DNA of 64,000 bases from Acridotheres tristis (taxonomy: Eukaryota; Chordata; Aves; Passeriformes; Sturnidae): NCBI GenBank assembly GCA_037013685.1, contig CM072894.1:2668841-2732840 (forward strand), given 5' to 3'. Below are positions 52,401-61,400 of the stretch, piece after piece. How positions within the stretch are numbered: the stretch's first letter is position 1; the number at the start of each line of letters is the position of its first letter. The notes below the pieces were generated by a model. The model made no database searches and was not told the origin of the DNA. It saw nothing but the letters and a program-made list of their open reading frames with translations. Position numbers and translations under genes: made by a program.

Positions 52401-55400
52401 AATTCCATGTTGAACATCACTGAGGGTTTGACAGACTCAAACAAGCAAGGTACTCTTTTGTAGTTTCTTTACAATGTTGGTAAACATCACCACTGGTACC
52501 ACACTTTCTGCTGGAAATCCCAAGAATTGCCTAGCTGCCAGGAAGAAGTGGTATTAGTGAAAGAACCATACACCATGACCTTGGGATCCTTTATCTGGGG
52601 TACTTCTAGAGCCTGTTCAAACAAAGAGTGGTTTGGGTTTTTTTACAAAGAAAGCACCAAGTCTTTCCATCTGAGCAAATTTTGCTGTCCTGAGATGTGA
52701 GAACTCCAGCCACAAAACCAGACTAAAACATAGGAAGAAATGTAATGTATGTTCCAAATTGTTTTTTAGTTTTCTCTTAGCAGTGAGGTTCCATACTTCA
52801 CCTAATGTCTTCTCTGTGTGCTTGAGACTTGATGTGTGTCTGGAGAAAGCTGTTACATCAATTGTTCTTTGACTGTTCATTCCAGAAAAGTTAAGAGATG
52901 TGTTTAAAAATGTGGACCAGCTCAAAGAGGACCTCAGAAACACAACAGGAATGTCCACAGCCAGCATTGATGCTCTTCTGGAAGCATCTTTCCCAGAAAA
53001 CAGCAGTCAGGTAAGCTTGCTGTTATCCTTTGGGAGACCTTGTTGCTTTCTACTGCTCATTAAAACTATAATTTGTTAGAGAATGCAGCTAAGCAGGTCA
53101 CTGGGTGTGTGACAGCACAGATGACCCTGCAGGGATAGACAGCAGAGCATGTTATGGATTGGAACAGCCACCAGGAAAGCATCTCTGTTGCCAGCCCAGC
53201 CGTTGGAGACTGGGAGCCATATGGTCCCTTTGGCTGTCACCAGGAGCTGCCTGGAGAGGGATGGCTCTGATCCAGAGCAGGGCACAGCTCTCCTGGACAC
53301 ACTAGTGGGGGCTGAGCAGAGTCTTTAGTCAGCTCCTGGTCACTGTAAAGTTGTCCCAGTCCAGGTGGAAAAGTACATTTGTAACCACAACATGTGAGAG
53401 CACTCAGGGTCCAAAAATACCCTCCCAGAATGAGAGATGAGCTTCCCTTCCCCAGCCTTCTGCTCCTGCAAGCAGAGCTCCAGCTGCTTTTCCCCTTCCC
53501 AGCCATCTTGTGTGACTGGGCCCCAAAGAGCATGCTCTTTTCCAAACTTCACATGCATCAGTCAATGAGAAATTGAAGCCACAAAAGCTTTTACTACCGT
53601 GCAAGCTGGGTAGTAAAACACAGTCCTTAGGATTTGTCCCTGGGAGCAGGAGTAATGGGCAGGCATTTCCTTGGTTCTTGGGTGGTTGAAATATGGCACT
53701 GTGGAAAGAACAAGAGCCAGGCAAGATTAATCCACTCATGATGCAGTGCACCCCTAACAATTCTCTTTTCCCTTTGTGCACACCCAGCTCATCTCCCAGG
53801 TGCTGCAGCTGGAGTCCTGCAGTGCCCATCCCACTGAGCCACAGCTGCAAGTGGTGGTGCAGGAGTTGTGCAGCCTCCCTCTGCCAGAGAGAACTCGCAG
53901 GACCTACCTCCTAGGGGTCACCCTCTTGAGACACTTGGACATTTACAATTTCTTATACAAGGTTAGTGCTGGATTTTTAGAGTGCTTTCTACAGTCTTTG
54001 CTGCATGCCCTGGCTGAAAGGTTATGAAATATCATTGCAGTGGCCAGAAGCTACACTGATTTTCACAAGCCAAAGATCAGGCTTTGCTCATGCAGCAATT
54101 TTTATTGCATATCCATGCTGTGACAGCATGGATATAAATGAGAATCCCAGCTGGTGTAAAGCAGCAAACCTCATTTAAAGGCTCTGGACCTATTCTAAAT
54201 GCCTCCCTATCTGCTAGTATCCTTTATGTGCTGTCACAACCTCTTGAACACTCCCAGCTGACCCAAAAATAAGGTACTGAGCTAAATTTTGTGATTCCTT
54301 GAAAAGGAAAGCCCTGGAAAAAGTCCTGTAAAATATATTTTCCCTATCTCTTTGTAACTAAAAAGTTATTAAATCATGCAAATTTCCCCCCAAATACAGA
54401 AACAGCATCTAAGAAAACGTTCATGGAGAAGTGAATAGTGAACATGTATTTAAAAATACAGGAGTGATCCTGGGCAAAAAAAAAAGTTGTTAAATGACCA
54501 TGCCAATGAATTTGGGCTTAGGTCAAAAGTCACTCATAGTGTTTGACACCTGTGCTATGTGAAATGAGAGATTTGATCATATCCCAGCCAGTAGGTGACA
54601 CATATTTCCCAACTGTAGGTGTTTGAAAACACGCTGTTAGATTATGTAATATTCAGGGGAATGGTTTGCAAAAGTGCTTGGGGATTTAGGAATTCATTTC
54701 CCATGGGACACCCACTCTGTAAAGCCTCCTAACAGTTTTGAAAATCCCACAGTGCTCATGTTTGAGTTGACACAATATGGGCGTGTGCCTGCCTGTGCAT
54801 GCAGATTTCTGCTGATCATGATTGATTTCCTTCCTGCCTCTTGCAGATGTTTTTCCCCAAGGAGCTTCAGAAACCCATGGACAAGATGTTAGGCCTTCTG
54901 ACAAAAATGAAATATTTCAGACACCAGGTTGAATCTGGCATTGATCCATTGCTACAAGCTATTCATTCCCTGAAAAAGCTCCGACAGTCCAGGAAAATGC
55001 CACTGACTAAGGTATGTGTAGTCTGCATGTGCTTCAGAGGCAAAATGCCACTGAAATGGTTTCCACAGTTATTTCTTACCCCAGAAGCCACGGGTGCATT
55101 CAACCATAGATTCTTGTTTTGAAGCAACAGTGTTCTGAGAAAAAGCTCTATCAAACTTATCTCTGGCTGGATGGGGCTGCTGGCAGGTGTCCCTGACCAT
55201 GGCAGGAGGTTGGAATGAGATGAGATTTATGGTCTCTTCCAACCCAAACCATTCTGTGCTTCTATGTTGCCTTCCTGGGAGAGTTTTGATTTGGGACCAT
55301 CACGTGCTCATGAGTGGGGAACATGTGCTGTGGGAGAAACATTTGGAGCAAGAATGTCTTGAAGGAGGGAGGATCAGCAAAATACTGGAAGCATCAGCTG

Positions 55401-58400
55401 GTGAAAATAGCTAGAGAACTGCCCACTAAAGGCAAACCCACCAAAACGAGCAGCAAAAAACTGCCTTAGCTTTAGTGTGCATTAGATCACACCCAAAGCC
55501 TCAACACTGCCCAAAGCATTCAGTACAAACCCATTACTGCTCTGACAGCTGCAGTAACTCCAGGGTGCACTGCCTTCATCCAGCATGGTGTCCAATCCAT
55601 CTCTGATCCATAGTCCAGGAGAACACAAGTGACAGGACTTGTTCCTGGTCATCATTCTGCCTGCACATTGCAGAGCCACGTGCAGCCATCGACTAGGTGG
55701 GGACAGTGATGTGCACATCCATGTGACAAATCTGTGCTGTAACCCAGGTGTGTGAATGTCACCAGGCACACATTGTAGGGAATTTCTCGGCACACATTGT
55801 AGGCACTTCCCACACTGGCTGTCATACCTGGAAATAAATGTGCAACCTCTGTGATAATCAAAAAAATGCATGATTTCCATGGGAAGTTCCTATTTTTATA
55901 AAGGCAGACTTCTCATAAGAAGGAAGAATAAAAATGTTCAGTCCTTTCCTTCTCATTCTATTATTTCTCTCCAAGTGGGGTGCTCTCAGCATGCAGGATT
56001 TATTTGTGTTTGGTCTTTTCTGCAGGCACTATTTAAACCAAACAACTCCAGGATAACACATGGCACTTTTAAATCCATGTCAAAAGTCCTCTGCAACCAG
56101 GAGATCACACCCCTGTTTTTTGAGTCTTTGCTTCCAGACTTTGGAGACCCTATAAGCAACAGTTCTCATGCAGAGGATGTCTATGTCCAAAAGCTGATGA
56201 GGAAATATGGGATTCCTCAGGATTCCAGTAAGTTTGGCTTTTCCCTAAGGCACAAACATTTCAAAGCTGAACTTCTGCTATTTCCAGACAGATCTAGTGC
56301 TGAGCTATTCTCCATATGTCTCTAAGGGCTCTAAGTGCTCATTATTTATGGTAGCTGAAGATCTGCACTGCTCTAATTATTGGTGGTTTATTTTCATAAA
56401 TGTTCAAAGGGAAAACTGCCTGTGCAGCAGAGCAGTGCTTGACACTGAACTATCTCCCATTTGTTGATGGTCTGGTCCTAGGGCTCGACAGGTCACTGCT
56501 TTTTCTTGATGTGTAGTTTTTCTGACTGTACTGACATTATTAGCTCCTCTGAGTTCACAAAACTCCATTTAACCTTCGAGCAGATAATGTTGGCTCCAAC
56601 AGCGAGACTCTTGTTGTCTTGAGTTCAGCAACAGGAGATCTTGGGGGTGGATTGCTTTTGTCAAGATGCATTAAATCAGTCAGTGAAGAGGGCCCTGAAG
56701 TCATTCACTGGCCACAGCAACAAACTGGGCAGATGGGAGAAAAAACACACTGGTAGCTTTCTTGTGTCTGGTCTGTTTGTTCTCTGTGCAATTTGTTTGC
56801 TTTTCTCCCCTTGCAGCCCCCTTTTGCTTATCCTTTTACCTGGACCTGGTCAAGACCCCGACTGGAGCTTTGATTTGGTCTTTCTTAAAACCAATGGTGC
56901 TTGGGAAGATCCTTTTCACACCAGATACCCCAGAAACTCGAGCAATCATGGGAAAGGTATGGCTCTGTTCCAGGACATCAGAATGCACCCACTCCAAAGG
57001 CTTGGAGTTTATCTAGCACAGGCTTGTTTCCCTGGGAAGCAGAGAGCTGCTTTCTCACTGTTTGGACTATTAATCAAATTATCTTTTCCTACTTGCCTTG
57101 CTGGCTATATGAGTCATCTTTTGTCTTTGATTGAATCTTCCCTCCAGAAGCTGCTGTTGGTCTAATATTTATAGGACAATTGTTTAAGGTCTTCAGGTTG
57201 TGAAGTTTCACCTCCATATTTTCAGCCAGTAGCAGAGATGTGTCTCCCAGGACAAATGCTCTAACCAGTTCACAGGCAGATCAGTGGTAGAAGGAAAGCA
57301 GATATTCAAGACATGCTCTAAATGTAATATTTTTAAGTACTTGCATAAATTCAGTGTGTAAAGGGGCATTTTGCCAAACAATGAGTGGATGCTAGGAAAA
57401 ATCCTAAGGAAAACAAATTTGGTCTCAGCCTGTTTTATTGATTTACTTATTGGTTAAAATCTGTAAGGTAATGAATAAATTAATCCTTATATATTGTGGG
57501 CTTCTTTTGTAGTCAAATGCAACCCTGGAGCATATGGCTGAGCTAGCCCTGAAGTCCCAGGAGTGGCTGGACCAGTCTCCTGTCATCATGAATTCACTGA
57601 CTAAGTTAAACCAGACAGTTCCAATGATCAAGGTATGAATTCCTACCTCCCCTCTGTCTCTTGCCAGGAGGGAACTGGGAGGATGGATTTGTTCACTGAA
57701 GTAAACTGGGGTTCCAGGCACATCTTAGGTCAGCTGGGGAGACCCCTCTCAGGATGTCCTGGACTTCACAGTTTCCATGCCTGCCTGTTCCCTTAATAGA
57801 GATGCTCCTGACTCACCTTTCCTTGCAAATTCTCTTTCTCAAATGAACTGTTTGTAAAATGCTCCCTGACCCTGGCCGTGCTGGGACCTGCTGGAGGGCC
57901 AAGATGAGCAGGGAACACTCTTCAGTTTGTAAATTAACTTTCTGCTTGATGGAGTGATCCAGCCAGCCAAGACAGGCAAGAAATGACTTTTTCAGAAAAT
58001 GAAACAGTATCCTTAATAAGCATGTAGTTCTGGGTACACACGTAAGAGCTGGAAAATGTTTTGTACCTCAGTGAATGTAAATAAAATTTCTTTTTCCCCC
58101 TCCTAAGAAGCCTAGCCTTGCTTGGATACAGAAAGCACTAGACTGTAATGTTACACACACTTGTTTCCCATTCTCTATAGTAAAAATTGTCTCATTTTTT
58201 TACAAAAATGAGATCCTTGGAACCCAAAAGCATTAGCAGTTAATTTTAGGGGCTGGAATTCATTCTAGCTCCCATGGCACCAAGAGAAAATCCAGAGTGA
58301 AGTATGCAAAAGTGAAATTAAATATTCTCTGCTGATTGCAGTCATTGGTGGACTAATGAAATATTCAGCCTTGTGCTGATCACAAGTCAAGTTTTGGTTG

Positions 58401-61400
58401 GCTACATGTTGGGCACTGGATGTGTTCACAAGACTTAAAACAGACACAAGGGAAATTTACTCCTGGAATAACTAAAACTATCCATGATTTTTTTGATGTG
58501 CCTGGTGGAGACTCAGTAGGCATCCTTTCAAAGAAGCACTGACTTGGACTCAGAGAGCTGTCTGTGACACTCTCATTGCTGGCATTTCCCCTTGCTGATT
58601 CAGAGTGAAGGGAGTAGGGAGGGGGCTGTACAAATGCTCAGTGAAGGCAGCTGCTCTTTTGTATTGTAGAAATACACAATGAGTGAGCTCAAGAGGCTTC
58701 TGGTGAAACTGATGCTTTGTCTTTATCTGCTTGTTGATAGAACGCCCTGCAGAATCCCTTTGTGCAGGTTTTCATCAAGCTGATGGTGGATTTGGATGCA
58801 GCTGAGCTCCTGAGTCAGATAAATGAACTGGGTAAGTGTGTCCAGACGTGCTGCCCTCTTCCTTACTTGTACTTCAGATCTAGGGGCTCCAGAGTCAGCC
58901 AGATGCAGCCATCACCTAGTCTGCCCTTCTCTGGCCCATGTTGGAGGCTCTAGGGCAAGGCAATCCCAGGTGTGATCCAGAAATCTTCCAGGGAAAAGAC
59001 TCCTGGAGAGCAAAGTGCTGGTGTGAAGAGATGTTTCTCCTCTGGGTGTTAAGGGGTGGAGGGATGGGAAGCTTTGGCGCGGTGTGTGGCCACTGGAGGA
59101 CACTGTTTAGCCATAATTATGACTTCAAATGAGCTACCTGGGACTGCTGGAAAATGTGGAGAGCTCTCTTGCGTCGCAGCGAGGTTCAGATGGAAAGTTC
59201 TCCAGAGAAGAAAAGCCAGGGATCAGATAAACGTACCCAGGCTGATGGAGCCAAAGGCATCAATGCAGGAGATGCTCTGCTGCAGTTTGCTGTTCTCTGG
59301 TGGGCTTGCAGGGCCCTTCAAGGTGACATTTGCTGCTGTGCACCGTGAGAATCACCAGTAACAGTGGTGGTGGGTACATCCCTGTGAGTGCACATGGGGA
59401 TCACAGTCCCTGCCTGCCTGGCCTTGCTGTCCCTACCTGCTTTTGCAGCGAGTGGCCAGGCATGTCACCATAAATTTGGACTGTGCCAGCAAAGCCCAGC
59501 AGCAGCCAAGAGTGATTATAGTCTGTTGCAGTCATTTACATCCAGTTGGTGATGACCCTTGTGTTATTCATGAGCAACAGCTCCTGCCTTAACTCCCCAT
59601 AAAGCCACTGTGCCTGCAGCAGCTGTTTCATATTAGTTACCTTGCATTATGCAGCCACCTTTGGAACCTGCCAGCAAACAGCAGCATCTTTATTAACTGC
59701 AGCATCAGGTTCAGTCCACACATCAGCACAGCACACACAGCTCTGCCTTGATGTGCTTGGATAAAGCACATCCTCCCCTGGGACACAGCAGCTCAACAGG
59801 CGAGCTGATTACATCCTAAACCAGAGGGTGTGGAAGGAATGGTGAGCACCAAGAGCAGGTCTAAAGCCTCAGCAGGTTAGTGGGGATTTCTGATTTGGGA
59901 TGGCTGTCACATCCCATTGCTGGCATCCTCCCAAAGGCAAACTCACGAGCATATTACAAACGATTAACATAAAAACTGGGTCAACAGCATGCCTTCATTG
60001 CATTGCTGAGTGCAGAAATGTATTTCACACTTCATAGTTAGTATGATGGGTTTGGGGTTGTTTGCTTTCCTCCTTTCTGGTGTCATCATCAGTGTGAAGG
60101 AGTGGAATGATGGAGTGGGTTTTTGCTGGGTGTAGTGATGCTGGAGGGTTTGTTTGTGGGTTTTTCCCTAGATGATATCCGTCTGGAACTGCAGAGCAAC
60201 GCTGACATTGTGGATCAGCTGAACACTTTGGCTGCCCTGGCTGTGAACGTGTCCTCCTGCGTCTCCTTCAACCGCATCCAGCCAGTGCAGGACTTGGATG
60301 AGATGGAAGCCGTGGCTAAGGAGCTCTTCCTGAAGAATGAGCTCTTTGCAAGTATGTGACAGTCCTAAATCCCCCTGACAATTAATTTTCATCTGATAGA
60401 ATGTGGGAATGCAGCATAAAATATTTGGCTTTCCAGCAACAACTGTTGTGGTCACAGCTCCCACCACAGTGCAGTTGATTTTGGACCTGCACACTGAGAC
60501 CTCCTTTTCAAACCTCCTCTTCCCTTACTGTGGTCAGCTGGTGATTTCTCTGGGTTAATTCTCACTTTGAATAAAATCCCACTGCCCCAAGGTGCCCTTT
60601 GTGCAACCACTTTCTTTCAAGCTCCCACAGGGAAAGGTGCTTTAATCAAGAAAGATATCAGAGAATCATTCAGGAAGGTTGGAAAAGACCTTTAAGATCC
60701 TCAAGTCCAAATATGAGACAATTCAATTTATTAGAAGGTCATAAATCACTTGAGGTATTCCAGCCAAGCACCATAATGATGTAGTGGCTCTTCTCAGTCA
60801 CACTTTTCACATTTGTGAGATCAGACTGCAGAGAGGGGTGGAGGGAGCAGGAAATAGGAACTTACTTTTGTATCATTAATATTTAAAGAAGGCCCTCAAT
60901 TAGAATTTACTCATAAATCCTGTGACCTGTTTGGTTTTATACTTCGTAATTGAGGCCTAGATAGAAACTTCTGTTTCTCTTGGAACTTCAAACCCTGGTA
61001 ATATTTGTCCTTTCCTGTAGTAGCAGTTTTCTTCTCTATCTGTCCTCCGTTCTCTGATATGTTTTATATATGGAATAATCAGGAAAAATGCTCTGGATAG
61101 AAAAACTCTGAGGAAGCCTTGTAAAAATGAGGAGTTCCTACATATCTGTGTGTGCTACTCCCGTGCTGTCAGCTCCAAAGGAAACCCTTTTCCCTGTAAC
61201 AGTGGGGAGTGTTTTGCACCACTTAATTCATGGTTTGCCTTAAGTCTCTTCTGCCTTCACTCAGAGCCAGGATTAAAAAATACATGAAGGAAATGGATTT
61301 TTTAGTGTTTGGGCTTGGATGTTTATTAAATCTTACCTAAACTACAGAGTTCAGCAACACTTCTAACAACTAGCTAAAAGTGAGCAAAATGGAGCTGAAT

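Larger units (their letters stand above)
49052..53787 (+). other. ABCA12: ABCA12 introns 10-15
   Basis: Introns at 49052-49657, 49774-50415, 50523-51972, 52227-52336 (110 bp), 52450-52885 and 53011-53787. No mobile element was recognised, and there is a short (AT)n in intron 12. Donors of introns 11 and 14 are weak at +5/+6. Confidence 0.85.
53962..58740 (+). other. ABCA12: ABCA12 introns 16-20
   Basis: Introns at 53962-54846, 55012-56025, 56228-56816, 56957-57512 and 57633-58740. They contain the hairpin at 54109, a CR1 end at 55163, and a 15-bp motif (GGCACACATTGTAGG) repeated at 55765 and 55789. Confidence 0.85.
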
